From the NCBI GenBank assembly GCA_013112635.1, contig JABFGF010000001.1, forward strand, positions 1,116,001-1,180,000: DNA of 64,000 nucleotides. The letters run 5' to 3'. A program made the position numbers and the translations under genes. Below, in pieces: positions 15,465 through 25,469 of the stretch (positions within the stretch are counted from its first letter, which is position 1; each line of letters opens with the position of its first letter). The notes under the pieces are model-generated. The model searched no databases, was not told the DNA's origin, and saw only the letters and a list, made by a program, of their open reading frames with translations. The stretch is from Calditrichota bacterium. GTDB lineage: Bacteria; Calditrichota; Calditrichia; Calditrichales; J004.

Positions 15465-17129
15465 TTAACGCAGTAAAACCATTCGCTTTGTCTGTGCAAA
15501 AGCAGCCGTTTTTAGTTGATAAAAATAAGTACCGCTGGGCAGATTTCTCATATCCACATTTATATTATAAGATCCCGCAGATATATTTTTATTAAAAGCA
15601 TCTAACACTAAGCGCCCAAGTGTATCAAATATTTTTAGGCTGACCTTACCTGATTTTTTTAATGAAAATGGAATTGTTGTATTTGGATTAAATGGGTTGG
15701 GATAATTTTGTTTTAGTGAAAACTCCTGAGGTGTAACTGAACGAATTAACGGATCGATTGCTGTCACAAAATAATCTACCGGAGTGTCGGAATCTACCAA
15801 AGCCTGGGCATCAACAGTGCCATCACTTTCATTCCCACTATTATCATTGACTACAGCGACTTCATCTGAAACCAACTGATTAAATCCCCAAGCACCAAGT
15901 AACCCATTTGCCGCACCCTGCGTATACAGCATTCTTTGCTGAATTTCTTTCTGATCAAGCGCCCTGTTCCAGATCCGTACTTCATCCACATATCCACCAT
16001 ACCAGTGTAAGTTATCCCCTCTTTGACCTATGGACCAATCTTTAGTATTTAGTTTTGGAATTAGATTGCTTTCAACAACTACATCAACTTTGCCATTTAC
16101 AAAAATCCTAATAAAATTGCTGTCATAAGTGGCCGCGATATGTTGCCATTCATTTTGCTTTAAAACATTAGTTCCTACAGCCTGTACAGCGTCTCCCGTA
16201 GAATCAGTTTCAAACCACACCTCAACCTTGTCATCAATAATCCATAAACTAGGTGGACGTGGTACTCTGTTTTTTGAAATGATTGCTTTGTAAGTCGGGG
16301 TCAAAGTATCCGGTTTTATCCAGGCTTCCAAGGTCCATTGTGTGGAAATATCTAATGATGGATTATGAGGAATCGAGACGGATTCGCTTGCTCCGTTCAG
16401 ATAAAGAGAGTTTGCTGGCAAAACATCTACAGGAGAAATTGAATCAATTATTTCTGCACCGAATACCGATCCATGGTTTTTATTTTGCGTTTCTTCCCAA
16501 ACTCTGGCAGCACCAACGGCATCATTAAAATGCCATAAGCCCTTAAGCCCTTCAACATCATTTCTTAAATTGAAATCTTTATAATAATTAATTTGATCGA
16601 CCGAACGTGCTATATCCCAAATTCTTACTTCATCCATTTCTCCGGCAAACCAAAAAAGATCGTCCCCTCGCTGCCCAAAGGTCCAGGCATTTTGGCTTGT
16701 ATCGGGTAAGATGGACAGAGCAATCGAGCTATCCAGCTCGCCATTTACATACAAAGATAATGTGCTACTATTATAAGTTGCGGCGAGATGTGTCCACTCT
16801 TTGCTGTGGAAAGGAATCCTACCCTGGAGTTTAGCACCGTCAACAGAACCAACTGAAAACCAAATTTCAGCAAAACCATTTCTAATCCATAAACTTGATG
16901 GGCGCGGTGCCCTGTTTTTAGAAAGAATTGCCTGATAAGATGAAGTGATTGTATCCGGTTTTATCCAGACTTCCAATGTCCAATCTGTGGAAATATTTAT
17001 AGATGAGTTATGGGCTACTTTTACATAATCATCAATACCATCAAATTTTAACACATTTCCCTGTTCTTGTGCATGTAGTGACATAGTCGTTAATAGAGAT
17101 AAAAAAATGATCGTAGCTATCTTGCGCAT
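15465..17129 (-). CDS. Secreted protein with two LamG domains and T9SS sorting tail
   Basis: The preferred start at 17129 (MRKIATIIF) has a strong AAGGAGGC; it gives a 554-aa protein with a signal peptide ending LHAQ. Two concanavalin-like LamG domains (about 25-220 and 235-435) each carry the pattern NISTDWTLEVWIKPDT, ...W.HLAATYNSS, YVNGELDS, and GEMDEVRIWDIARS. Such domains bind carbohydrate or extracellular matrix. The last 85 residues are the type IX sorting domain (FSLKQNYPNPFNPNTTIPF ... GTYFYQLKT ... KRMVLLR). The two LamG copies are closely related, an internal duplication. Confidence 0.9.
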   Translation of the reverse strand: MRKIATIIFLSLLTTMSLHAQEQGNVLKFDGIDDYVKVAHNSSINISTDWTLEVWIKPDTITSSYQAILSKNRAPRPSSLWIRNGFAEIWFSVGSVDGAKLQGRIPFHSKEWTHLAATYNSSTLSLYVNGELDSSIALSILPDTSQNAWTFGQRGDDLFWFAGEMDEVRIWDIARSVDQINYYKDFNLRNDVEGLKGLWHFNDAVGAARVWEETQNKNHGSVFGAEIIDSISPVDVLPANSLYLNGASESVSIPHNPSLDISTQWTLEAWIKPDTLTPTYKAIISKNRVPRPPSLWIIDDKVEVWFETDSTGDAVQAVGTNVLKQNEWQHIAATYDSNFIRIFVNGKVDVVVESNLIPKLNTKDWSIGQRGDNLHWYGGYVDEVRIWNRALDQKEIQQRMLYTQGAANGLLGAWGFNQLVSDEVAVVNDNSGNESDGTVDAQALVDSDTPVDYFVTAIDPLIRSVTPQEFSLKQNYPNPFNPNTTIPFSLKKSGKVSLKIFDTLGRLVLDAFNKNISAGSYNINVDMRNLPSGTYFYQLKTAAFAQTKRMVLLR

Positions 17130-17221
17130 AAAGCCTCCTTGTTGCGTAATATTTTTCAAAACAAACTTGGAAATAGTCAAATGAAATAAGTGCTTTAAAT
17201 ATTCCAAAAATTAAAAACAAA

Positions 17222-17242
17222 AAAACCCCATGAAGGGGTTTT
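17222..17242 (-). terminator. Intrinsic terminator after the 318-aa secreted protein
   Basis: AAAACCCC / GGGGTTTT forms an 8-bp stem with a short loop. On the minus strand it is followed by TTTTTTTG, 40 bp past the gene. The symmetry may let it work in both directions. Confidence 0.8.
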
Positions 17243-17282
17243 AATAAAAATGGAAATTATAAAACTATCTTTAATAACTGTA

Positions 17283-18239
17283 TTAGGGACAATTCACATC
17301 ACCTTCTGCACAGCCATTACAAAAAGAATGAAATCGTGGTGCTTTCCAGACGCTACCGGCTTTGTCGGAAATAAAATTGTAAGTTACAAAACGACAAACT
17401 CCATCATTGTCTTTATCTGCAAAAAGAATGGCTGCACTAATTTTGCGATACTCTTTTTTCGTATCTGTGTAGCGGTTATAAACCCAGTCACTGGTAATAG
17501 CTATTTTTTTTATTTCCGAAACAGATGCTTTGCCTCCATTTACCATAGCCTGTTTTAATTGATTGGCAAGTACCGTACCTTCGCTACCGGAATAAGTCTG
17601 TTTTGGGAATTTAGCAGTCGTTGCAACCCGTTCACCTTTTGAAACTACCAAAGTAAATGTTCCACTGGCCATTGGCTCTGATGAGCGGTGTGTACCCGAG
17701 ATACCCCACAAATCAAAGCGGATTTTATGCTCGCCAACACTTAAACCCCTTACTGCTTTCTCCCATGCCTTGGCAGTTGTTTTCTCTTCGTCTGTATTCG
17801 GCGGGGTCATATGTGGTGAAAATTGCCAGGTCGTCCATGTCTTGCCCATTTCATCATTAAAATAACCTTCTTCAAAAACGCCAAAACTGCCTCCGGCATC
17901 CTTATCGTCAATGAATAACTTCATTTCATAACCATTTCTACTATTTTCCAAAGGCTTTTTACTTGCGGAAGAATAGATAGGCGTGTTACGAATAGACCGC
18001 TCAAGATAAACTCGTCCATAGATTGGATCAGTCAAATTAAAGCGATTCTCTAAAACATTAGTTTCCTGTGTACTATAATCTACAACGGATTTAGACCAGA
18101 CTATTTGTTTAGCATGTTTCTTATGAACAGAACTTGTAAAACCCATATCTTTGGAATACCAGCTTACTTCTTGTGAAAATGACATTTGCGTAAAACCAAA
18201 AAATAAAACGAAAAACATAATCCTCAATTGATAATTCAT
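17283..18239 (-). CDS. Secreted protein of unknown function
   Basis: A 318-aa protein with a signal peptide (MNYQLRIMFFVLFFGFTQMSFSQ, cut near residue 23). The body is rich in aromatic residues and beta-like stretches (GRVYLERSIRNTPIYSS, GYEMKLFIDDKDAGGSFG, VGEHKIRFDLWGISG). The C-terminus has three cysteines in a small cluster (FHSFCNGCAEGDVNCP) that may form disulfides or bind metal. No T9SS tail and no family I can name. A GGGGAAAT ribosome site precedes the start, and its own terminator follows. Confidence 0.75.
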   Translation of the reverse strand: MNYQLRIMFFVLFFGFTQMSFSQEVSWYSKDMGFTSSVHKKHAKQIVWSKSVVDYSTQETNVLENRFNLTDPIYGRVYLERSIRNTPIYSSASKKPLENSRNGYEMKLFIDDKDAGGSFGVFEEGYFNDEMGKTWTTWQFSPHMTPPNTDEEKTTAKAWEKAVRGLSVGEHKIRFDLWGISGTHRSSEPMASGTFTLVVSKGERVATTAKFPKQTYSGSEGTVLANQLKQAMVNGGKASVSEIKKIAITSDWVYNRYTDTKKEYRKISAAILFADKDNDGVCRFVTYNFISDKAGSVWKAPRFHSFCNGCAEGDVNCP

Positions 18240-18302
18240 TATTTCCCCTTAATTAAGTTGAACATTATTTGAATTTTAGTCTTATATAAAAAGAATGACC
18301 CA

Positions 18303-18449
18303 CTAATTAGGCAGCTTTAAAACCTCATCATCTTTAAAACCCCGAATTAAGTTTTGTGATGACACAATTGTTACATTAACCATTAAGAAAGTGATTACGA
18401 TCATTCCAGCTCTAATTAAATTTGTAATCTCTAAATCTCCATTTATCAT
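18303..18449 (-). CDS. Candidate small membrane protein (48 aa)
   Basis: A short frame in the gap between two secreted-protein genes reads MINGDLEITNLIRAGMIVITF then MVNVTIVSSQNLIRGFKDDEV to LPN. It has one hydrophobic segment (about 15-31) and a polar C-terminus. AAAGAGA lies 5 nt before the ATG. It may be the tail gene of the propeller-protein run upstream. Evidence is limited to frame, hydrophobicity and spacing. Confidence 0.35.
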   Translation of the reverse strand: MINGDLEITNLIRAGMIVITFLMVNVTIVSSQNLIRGFKDDEVLKLPN

Positions 18450-18470
18450 ACAATCTCTTTAAAACTATAA

Positions 18471-20927
18471 TTATTTTATTAGCAACATACGTTTTGTTTT
18501 AGTCTTCAAATTTGTTTTAAGTTGATAAAAATAAATCCCACTTGAAAATTCTGTAGAATCCCAGGTAACCTGATAATTTCCAGCAATTTGTTTTTCATAA
18601 ACAAGGGTTTTCACTTTTTGCCCAAGAATATTAAAAACACTTAACTCAACTTGTGAATTACTTTTAAGTTGATACATTAGAGTTGTTTTTGGGTTAAAAG
18701 GGTTTGGATAGTTTTGATGAAGGACAAAATTATCAACTGGTTTTAGATTGGTATTTTTTAAGGAAGTTATCCCGGTCATATCATAACGGGCAAAACTATT
18801 AGAGCCTTTATTGCCAGCATTTGAAAATCTGCCGCCTACAAATAAGAAATTACTGTCTGCCGCCATTGTGTAAACATAATCATTTGTTCCACTTCCAAGC
18901 GATAGCCACTCATCTCCATCCCATTTAACAATATAATTGGTTGTTTTTTCTCCAACCATATCCGGCTCACCGGCAACAAAAAGATCTCCATTTACTTGAA
19001 CAATCGACTTTAATTTGTTTCCCCAGGATGAACCACCGGAGTAATAAAACTCATCCCCAATATCGCTCCATTCCTGACCATCCCATTTTTTTACCAACGT
19101 AGCTGGGTTATCCCCAAATCTTGGAAAGCTACCCGCAACATGTACTATTCCAGCTTTAACAGTAAAATCACTAACAATTTGCCGCGAAATACTTTCATGA
19201 AAGCGACCTAATGCATGCCATTCCCGGCCATCCCACTTCGCCAAACTTTGGACATTGATATAACCACTGCCTTCCTGATAAAATGCCCTGCCAAAATATC
19301 CTCCTATGTAAACAGTATCACGATCTACATTAATTGAGTTTACATAACTGTTTGGATATCCATCAAGGCCACCTCCACCTTGTAAACTGCCATCACCACC
19401 AAGAGCATGCCATTTAACACCATCCCACTTTGCAACACGCCTGGCCCAGATATCTCCTGCGGAGGTAAAGTTACCTCCAACATAAAGAGTATCTTCTTTG
19501 AAAGCCATTGCATACACCTGGTTATTAATGCCTTCCTCACTCAAGCTATTCCATTTTTCTCCATCCCACATGGCAATTCTAATTAAAGTTTTATCACCAC
19601 TTGCTGAAAAAATCCCACCAGCATATAAATTTCCATTATGAAATGCTAATACATTAACCTTATTATTTAATCCTTCACCAAGAGCGTGCCATTTTTGGCC
19701 ATCCCATTTGGCAATATTATTGACCGTATCGCCACCAGCTTTTGTAAACTGTCCGCCAACATATACATCAGTTCCGTTACTGACGATTGCAAAAACGTCA
19801 CCATCAACTGAATTGTCCTGAATTTTTCCTACATCAGACCAGCTTTGCCCATTCCACATAGCAAAATATTTTTGCTCTTTATTTCCAGCCTCTTCAAAGT
19901 TTCCACCGGCATAAACATGATCCTCATAAACACCAATTGTAAAAACACGATAGCTAAGTAGCTGATCAGGAACTTCAATACCAGCTCCGAGAGAATGCCA
20001 TTTTGATCCGTCCCACTTTGTAATTCTGGCGGCATTTACCGTATCTGCCATAAAAAATCTTCCACCTACATAAAGATCATCTCCATGAACAAAAATACAA
20101 TCTGCAGTCGAGTTTAACCCATTGCCCACAGTGCTCCATTTAACACCATCCCATTGGGCCACAAAATTGACTGTATCATCACCGGCTTTTTTAAAATCAC
20201 CGGTAGCATAAAGAACATCTTTTCCAAAGGTGAGATCATTTACGCGGCCACTCATCCCACCGTCCATGGAGTTCCATTTGTCACCATCCCAATAAGTGAT
20301 ATAATTTACAGTGTCTTCTCCGGCTATTTGAAAATTACCACCAACATAAACCGTGTCATTTCTGGCGATCATTGCATCGACATAGTCATAATGAAAAACA
20401 CCATCTCCCATAGCGTTCCAATTATTTCCATCCCACATGGCAACATTATTTACAGCAACTCCACCTGCATTTTCCAGATTATATCCACCAACATAAACAT
20501 TGCCTCCATCTACTGCTATAGCATAAACTTCTCCATCAACTCCACTTCCAAATGCATGCCAGGCATCTCCATCCCACATAGCTATTCTGCTTGCTTCAAC
20601 ATCACCTGCCTGAGTAAAATCACCACCAACATAAACATTATTGCCATCAACCGTTAAAGAATAGACAATGCCATTATTCCAGCCTCCGGTAACCCCGTTT
20701 CCAAGCGAGCTCCAGCTATCACCATCCCACATAGCGATACCGTTTACCGCAATTCCATTCAGCAAATTGAATTCCCCGGCGACATAAATATCTCCGGCTG
20801 CTGTGACAGCCGTGGCATATACATAGCCGTCAAAACCACCTAAAACAAACGCATCACTCCATCGTTCATCTTGCGCAAAACCAAACACAGAAAGAACAAC
20901 AATCATAAAATAAGTTTTATAAAACAT
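18471..20927 (-). CDS. Secreted repeat protein (WDG/GG-F beta-propeller type) with T9SS tail
   Basis: An 818-aa exported protein (signal peptide MFYKTYFMIVVLSVFGFAQ). Around 13 repeats of roughly 50 residues follow the scheme VYVGGDFTQAGDxxASRIAMWDGDAWHAFGSGV, alternating a GG-x-F strand with an x-WDG-x-W strand. These form stacked propeller blades like kelch or delta-60 repeats. The T9SS sorting domain occupies the last 85 residues (HQNYPNPFNPKTTLMYQL ... KRMLLIK). It is preceded by two other propeller genes with gaps of 53 and 96 bp, so all three may be cotranscribed. Ligand unknown; a surface structural role is likely. Confidence 0.88.
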   Translation of the reverse strand: MFYKTYFMIVVLSVFGFAQDERWSDAFVLGGFDGYVYATAVTAAGDIYVAGEFNLLNGIAVNGIAMWDGDSWSSLGNGVTGGWNNGIVYSLTVDGNNVYVGGDFTQAGDVEASRIAMWDGDAWHAFGSGVDGEVYAIAVDGGNVYVGGYNLENAGGVAVNNVAMWDGNNWNAMGDGVFHYDYVDAMIARNDTVYVGGNFQIAGEDTVNYITYWDGDKWNSMDGGMSGRVNDLTFGKDVLYATGDFKKAGDDTVNFVAQWDGVKWSTVGNGLNSTADCIFVHGDDLYVGGRFFMADTVNAARITKWDGSKWHSLGAGIEVPDQLLSYRVFTIGVYEDHVYAGGNFEEAGNKEQKYFAMWNGQSWSDVGKIQDNSVDGDVFAIVSNGTDVYVGGQFTKAGGDTVNNIAKWDGQKWHALGEGLNNKVNVLAFHNGNLYAGGIFSASGDKTLIRIAMWDGEKWNSLSEEGINNQVYAMAFKEDTLYVGGNFTSAGDIWARRVAKWDGVKWHALGGDGSLQGGGGLDGYPNSYVNSINVDRDTVYIGGYFGRAFYQEGSGYINVQSLAKWDGREWHALGRFHESISRQIVSDFTVKAGIVHVAGSFPRFGDNPATLVKKWDGQEWSDIGDEFYYSGGSSWGNKLKSIVQVNGDLFVAGEPDMVGEKTTNYIVKWDGDEWLSLGSGTNDYVYTMAADSNFLFVGGRFSNAGNKGSNSFARYDMTGITSLKNTNLKPVDNFVLHQNYPNPFNPKTTLMYQLKSNSQVELSVFNILGQKVKTLVYEKQIAGNYQVTWDSTEFSSGIYFYQLKTNLKTKTKRMLLIK

Positions 20928-20980
20928 GATACCTCCTTAAAAATCAATAAAAGTAAATGTTTTAAATTTTTAGCAAATGT

Positions 20981-22366
20981 CTACTTTATTAAAATAAGTT
21001 TGCGAACAGAAACATAATCTTCTGTTTCAATTTTATAAAAATATGTCCCACTCGTAAGGTTTGAGCCATTTAATATATAGCTATGTGAACCTGCTGGCTT
21101 GTATTCATTTACCATTTCTAAAATATTTTGCCCTAACAAATTGTAAAGTGAAAGAGTTACTTTTCCGGATTTAGTAAGATTGTATTTAATCGTCGTTTCT
21201 GGGTTAAACGGGTTGGGAAAATTTTGGTATAACCGAAATGAGCCAAGTTCACCTGATCTGTTTTCAGTCTTTAAGGATGTTGCAACATCAAGTCCAATCG
21301 CCGCTCCCGTGCTCACATAACCCTCTAAAGACGGAATAGTTGTATAGGGTTTGAGTTCAGTTAAATTACCTGTTTGGTCAGGCTTGTGCATATAGAGGTA
21401 TTTTTGGGTAAAGCTGTACAAGACATTTGTTGTTGGATGATTTACAAGTTGAGAGAAGTAAGAGATTCCAGCACTTTGTACTGATTTTGCAGAGATTATA
21501 GATAAAGGCGGTTCACCAGAGTTTTTATAAACATATATCCAACCTTTGCGGGCAATGTAAAAATATTGAGAATCATTCGAGTAACCAGCTGTGCATCCCA
21601 AATTAGATTTATCAATGAGCAGACCCGGAGGTATTCCTTCCAAAGATCCATCTTCGAGTACTGTAAAACCAAAAGTACCTTTATCAATATCAAGGACATA
21701 AAGCGTGGTCCCATCCTGGTTGAGATAAATTTTGTTTGTACGCTGCATTGGCTCATATGTAAATGGAGATGATTCTAAAGCGGAAAGTGCACCAGTCTCC
21801 TGGTTAATGGATAAAGCATGTACACCGCCGGCCAAATCAGCAATATAAATAAAATCACCAGCCGGACTTATTGCCATACCACGGGGGAAAAAAACTGTAC
21901 TAACCGTATCGGCTAACTCCATATTACCGTTTTCAGATACAGTAAACCTGCTTAACCCAACAGAATGCCCCACATACAAAAATTTTCCATTTGGGTGTAA
22001 CGCCAAACTTGCAGGATTATCATAATGTGATTTAAAAGGAGAACCATCCACCGGCTCAATCAGCCCATCAGGTAATATGTTAAAAACAGATATATCATGG
22101 CTTTCAGCATTTGTGCTAAAAAGCAGTAAATTGTTTTTATCGATTACTATTTCTGAATTAGCAGTATTTGCACGGCCTGTGCCACCGGTTGAAGTAGAAG
22201 CCACCCATTGCAGGCTATCTTCCCCAACAATTTTATATTGTGCGATATAATTGGTATCAGCCTCTGCTTGCGGAGACAAAACAGTATATATAAAATCATT
22301 CGCTGCATAAAGAGCATTAATAGCACAAATAAATAAAATGCTTATTAAATAAGATAAGTTTTTCAT
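20981..22366 (-). CDS. Secreted lactonase-like beta-propeller with T9SS tail
   Basis: A 461-aa protein from the ATG at 22366 (MKNLSYLISILF; GGAG 7 nt upstream), with a signal peptide ending ALYA. Residues 30-370 show the seven-bladed 6-phosphogluconolactonase/YVTN-like pattern: ISVFNILPDGLIEPVDGSPF, PASLALHPNGKFLYVGHS, GALSALESSPFTYE, TTLYVLDID. No catalytic residues were identified, so enzyme activity is not claimed. The C-terminal sorting domain (YQNFPNPFNPETTIKYNLTKSGKVTLSLYNLLGQNILEM) is nearly the same as in the next gene upstream, indicating duplication of the tail. Located mid-way in a run of T9SS genes. Confidence 0.88.
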   Translation of the reverse strand: MKNLSYLISILFICAINALYAANDFIYTVLSPQAEADTNYIAQYKIVGEDSLQWVASTSTGGTGRANTANSEIVIDKNNLLLFSTNAESHDISVFNILPDGLIEPVDGSPFKSHYDNPASLALHPNGKFLYVGHSVGLSRFTVSENGNMELADTVSTVFFPRGMAISPAGDFIYIADLAGGVHALSINQETGALSALESSPFTYEPMQRTNKIYLNQDGTTLYVLDIDKGTFGFTVLEDGSLEGIPPGLLIDKSNLGCTAGYSNDSQYFYIARKGWIYVYKNSGEPPLSIISAKSVQSAGISYFSQLVNHPTTNVLYSFTQKYLYMHKPDQTGNLTELKPYTTIPSLEGYVSTGAAIGLDVATSLKTENRSGELGSFRLYQNFPNPFNPETTIKYNLTKSGKVTLSLYNLLGQNILEMVNEYKPAGSHSYILNGSNLTSGTYFYKIETEDYVSVRKLILIK

Positions 22367-22462
22367 TTTCAACTCCATTTTGTGTGAATAATTACTTTAA
22401 CACTTTGATAATTATTTTTTAGCAAACTTCAAGTTAAATTCGTTTCCATTATTTCTGTAGAC

Positions 22463-24973
22463 TTATTTTATCAGTAAAAAGCGCCGGGATGCAGAAAATG
22501 TCCCAGATTCAATTCTATAAAAGTAGATACCGCTGGACAGGTCATGGCCATTTAATAGATAGCTATGAGAACCTGCGGGCTTGTTTTCATTTACCATTTC
22601 CAAAACATTTTGGCCTAACAAATTGTAAAGAGAAAGAGTTACCTTTCCTGATTTAGGCAGATTATATTTAATCGTTGTTGTTGGATTAAACGGGTTCGGA
22701 TAATTTTGTTGTAAAGAATATTTTTCCGGAATGAACCTATCCTGATCAATACTTAAAACATTTGTAAGATTAAGAGAAACGATATAATGGAACCGGCTGA
22801 ATGAATTTCCATCATGTACACGGAATAGAAAATTTGTTGAATCTGTAATTGCACCATCATAAACATATCTAAAATTACCAGCTTCAATATCTTCCTTGCT
22901 TATATCCTGATACTGAACAACTTCTTTCCAATCATCTTCTTCAAAAAATTCAAGAGATCCTTTATCTTCTAATCGGGTGATTGTAATTTTACTCATTTCG
23001 CTTTCATCTGAGTAGTTAAAATCATCCAAACCAAATATGTAGGAACTTGAGGTTAGGGTAATTGTTGTATCGGAGGCTGTTGGTGGTGAATTATAACTGG
23101 CGCTATATCCTGTATAATTATAAGCATACAATCCATCTCCACTTTGTGCAGAATAGATTGTGCCGTCATTACCAACAACAACATCTACATAAGTATTAAT
23201 GGTTGGATCGGTACTATTATTAACAAAGCCATTTTTTGTGAACGATGAACCATCATAAGAATATGCAAATAATCCTACTGAATGGTATGCGAGAAAAACT
23301 GTGCCATCGGTACCAACCGCAACATCCCACGCGGAATAATTACCGCCATCTTTAATATAACCGGCATCGGTAAATGAAGCTCCATCAAATGTATAAGCGC
23401 GTAAGCCACCATAACCAAGAGCCACAAAAACTGTCCCATCAAGACCGACTGCAATACCACGCGCATTACCAAAAGGAGAAACGCTACCAATACCCGTAAA
23501 AAAAGCACCATCATAAGAATAGGCTTTTACACTGTTGCCATTTGCCAGAAAAACAGTACCATTATCACCTACTGCAACTCCCTGTGCTGTGCCGCCTTCA
23601 TCAATCTGGGCTGAGTTTACAAAATCTGTTCCATCATACGTTAATGCACTTAAACCCCTATAATTGTTTGCAATAAAAATTGTACCATCCGGGCCCTCTA
23701 CTACTTCCATTGCTGCAATTTCATAGGATGAGAATGCCATTTCATTAAAAGCATCATCATTGTATAAATATGCCCTTAAACCATCACTGGAGTTACCAAT
23801 AAAAACAGTTCCGTCAGAACTTGTACCAATGTCTAACACCCGGTGACCAGTCTCCAGATAATCTTTGTTGATAAGCGTATTTTCATCAAGCGAATAAGTA
23901 TGTAAACCATTATAAGAATTCCCAAGATAAACTGATCCATCCGCACCAATGGTTAAACTTTCTGCTGAACCACCTGCCTGATTGGTGTGAGCTGTATTTG
24001 TAAATGTAGATCCATTTAAAGAAAATGCCCTTAAACCACTTGTACTTGATAGAAAGATAGTACTGTCAGAACTTGCAATTACCCCCGATGAAGAGGGAAC
24101 ATTATTAACGTAACCCACATCAATAAAAATGTGAAGTTGGCTATCGTACGTGTAAGCAATTACACCATAATTATTTGCAACAAAAATATTCCCACCGGAA
24201 GAAATGGATACGCTATAACTCCAACCAAATTGTTTTACAGATTTTTTTGTAAAAGAGGATCCGTTATACACAAGTGATATAACCCCTTCTGCTTCGTTAG
24301 CAAGAAAAACAGTTCCTCCATAGGCAACTGCTACATCCCAGGCAGATCCATTGTCATCATAAATGGCTTCGTTTATGAATGTCCCTTCGCTGTATGTGTA
24401 GGCCCTCAACCCATCATCATAGCTTGCTAAAAAAATAGTCCCATCATCACCAACAGCAATGTTCTTAGCTGATCCACCTTGGTTAATGTGTCCCTTTTGG
24501 ACGAAAGAAGAGCCATCGAAAGAAAAGGCCCGCAAACCATCCTCATCATTTGCAAGAAAAACTGTCTCATCATTTGAAACCACAACCCCTTGAGCAGAAC
24601 CACCGCTATCAATATGGGCGGTATTTGTAAAAACAGACCCATCGAAAGTATACGCGCGTAATCCGTCAGATCCATTTGCCAATAAAATTGTTCCATCATC
24701 AGTAAGTGCTAATCCCAACGCCTCACCACCATTATCAATATGGGCAATATTTGTAAAGGAATTTCCATCAAAACTATAGGCGCGCATACCATCTCGACCA
24801 TTCGCTAAAAAAACTGTTCCATCTGCTGCTACAATAGATTCATTTGCCCTTCCAATGCCATCATCTCTGTGATCAATGACTTCAAAAGCATCTTGTGTAA
24901 AAGCTGTTTCTAAAAACAAAAAAAGCACTGTAAAAATTGATAGTACTAATTGGGGTTTAATAAATCTTTTCAT
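22463..24973 (-). CDS. Secreted LVIVD-like repeat protein with T9SS tail
   Basis: From the ATG at 24973 (MKRFIKPQLV; GGAG upstream) the protein is 836 aa with a signal peptide (to about residue 27). More than a dozen repeats of about 43 residues follow the pattern GTVFLANGxDGLRAYSFDGSSFTNxAHIDxGGxAxGVAV, in the style of LVIVD propellers. After residue 640 comes a cadherin/Ig-like linker (PPTASDTTITLTSSSYIFGLDDFNYSDESEM) and then the sorting tail (LQQNYPNPFNPTTTIKYNLPKSGKVTLSLYNLLGQNVLEM ... FLLIK). A likely surface scaffold or adhesion protein; no enzymatic motif. Confidence 0.87.
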   Translation of the reverse strand: MKRFIKPQLVLSIFTVLFLFLETAFTQDAFEVIDHRDDGIGRANESIVAADGTVFLANGRDGMRAYSFDGNSFTNIAHIDNGGEALGLALTDDGTILLANGSDGLRAYTFDGSVFTNTAHIDSGGSAQGVVVSNDETVFLANDEDGLRAFSFDGSSFVQKGHINQGGSAKNIAVGDDGTIFLASYDDGLRAYTYSEGTFINEAIYDDNGSAWDVAVAYGGTVFLANEAEGVISLVYNGSSFTKKSVKQFGWSYSVSISSGGNIFVANNYGVIAYTYDSQLHIFIDVGYVNNVPSSSGVIASSDSTIFLSSTSGLRAFSLNGSTFTNTAHTNQAGGSAESLTIGADGSVYLGNSYNGLHTYSLDENTLINKDYLETGHRVLDIGTSSDGTVFIGNSSDGLRAYLYNDDAFNEMAFSSYEIAAMEVVEGPDGTIFIANNYRGLSALTYDGTDFVNSAQIDEGGTAQGVAVGDNGTVFLANGNSVKAYSYDGAFFTGIGSVSPFGNARGIAVGLDGTVFVALGYGGLRAYTFDGASFTDAGYIKDGGNYSAWDVAVGTDGTVFLAYHSVGLFAYSYDGSSFTKNGFVNNSTDPTINTYVDVVVGNDGTIYSAQSGDGLYAYNYTGYSASYNSPPTASDTTITLTSSSYIFGLDDFNYSDESEMSKITITRLEDKGSLEFFEEDDWKEVVQYQDISKEDIEAGNFRYVYDGAITDSTNFLFRVHDGNSFSRFHYIVSLNLTNVLSIDQDRFIPEKYSLQQNYPNPFNPTTTIKYNLPKSGKVTLSLYNLLGQNVLEMVNENKPAGSHSYLLNGHDLSSGIYFYRIESGTFSASRRFLLIK

Positions 24974-25015
24974 TTTTTCTCCACTTGGGTAACTGGGTTG
25001 TTTGGTATGCAAATA

Positions 25016-25246
25016 TCATTTTTTTGATTTTTCAATAATTTTAATGGAAATAGTAGATTTGCTTTTTGGGCACACAAATGTCATCAGTTCATATGTTTCA
25101 TAAATTGTTGAATCGACATAGGAATAATCTATACCGCTTAATGAAAAAAAATCACTGCCAATTTCTGCATTGCGCTCTTTAGCTTTTTGCTCGATAAGTT
25201 GGTGCAAGGCTTGCAATTTGAATGGCGTTTTTAAAAAATTATCCAC
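25016..25246 (-). CDS. Small hypothetical protein
   Basis: A 76-aa frame starting with GTG, 42 bp upstream of the LVIVD-like gene. The sequence is mostly helical and charged at the start (LQALHQLIEQKAKERNAEIGSDFF) and ends in a beta-like, lysine-rich tail (STISIKIIEKSKK). It has one cysteine, no signal peptide and no recognisable family. No strong ribosome site is seen, so the frame may be coding but is not certain. The 223 bp upstream of it contain no other feature I can support. Confidence 0.45.
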   Translation of the reverse strand: MDNFLKTPFKLQALHQLIEQKAKERNAEIGSDFFSLSGIDYSYVDSTIYETYELMTFVCPKSKSTISIKIIEKSKK

Positions 25247-25469
25247 GATACAAAGTCCCGTATATTCTTGAAAAAATATACATACTGCATTTTGAAAATA
25301 TAACTGCGAGAATGGGTGGTTTTTATTTTTATTTAGGAAATAGAACTACCCAAATGGGTAGGTTTTTATAGAAAAATGGATAATGAGGAATTAAAATCTA
25401 TTTGAGCTGGACTATACAATCATCCCTGTTTTGAATTGGAATAAAAAAACTTATACAATTTTAAACCTC

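Noticed and set aside
20154-20657. 167-codon plus-strand frame inside the WDG-repeat gene
   Set aside because: A mirror of the repeat codons on the opposite strand; low complexity (Ile/Ser/Thr-rich) and fully inside a clear gene.
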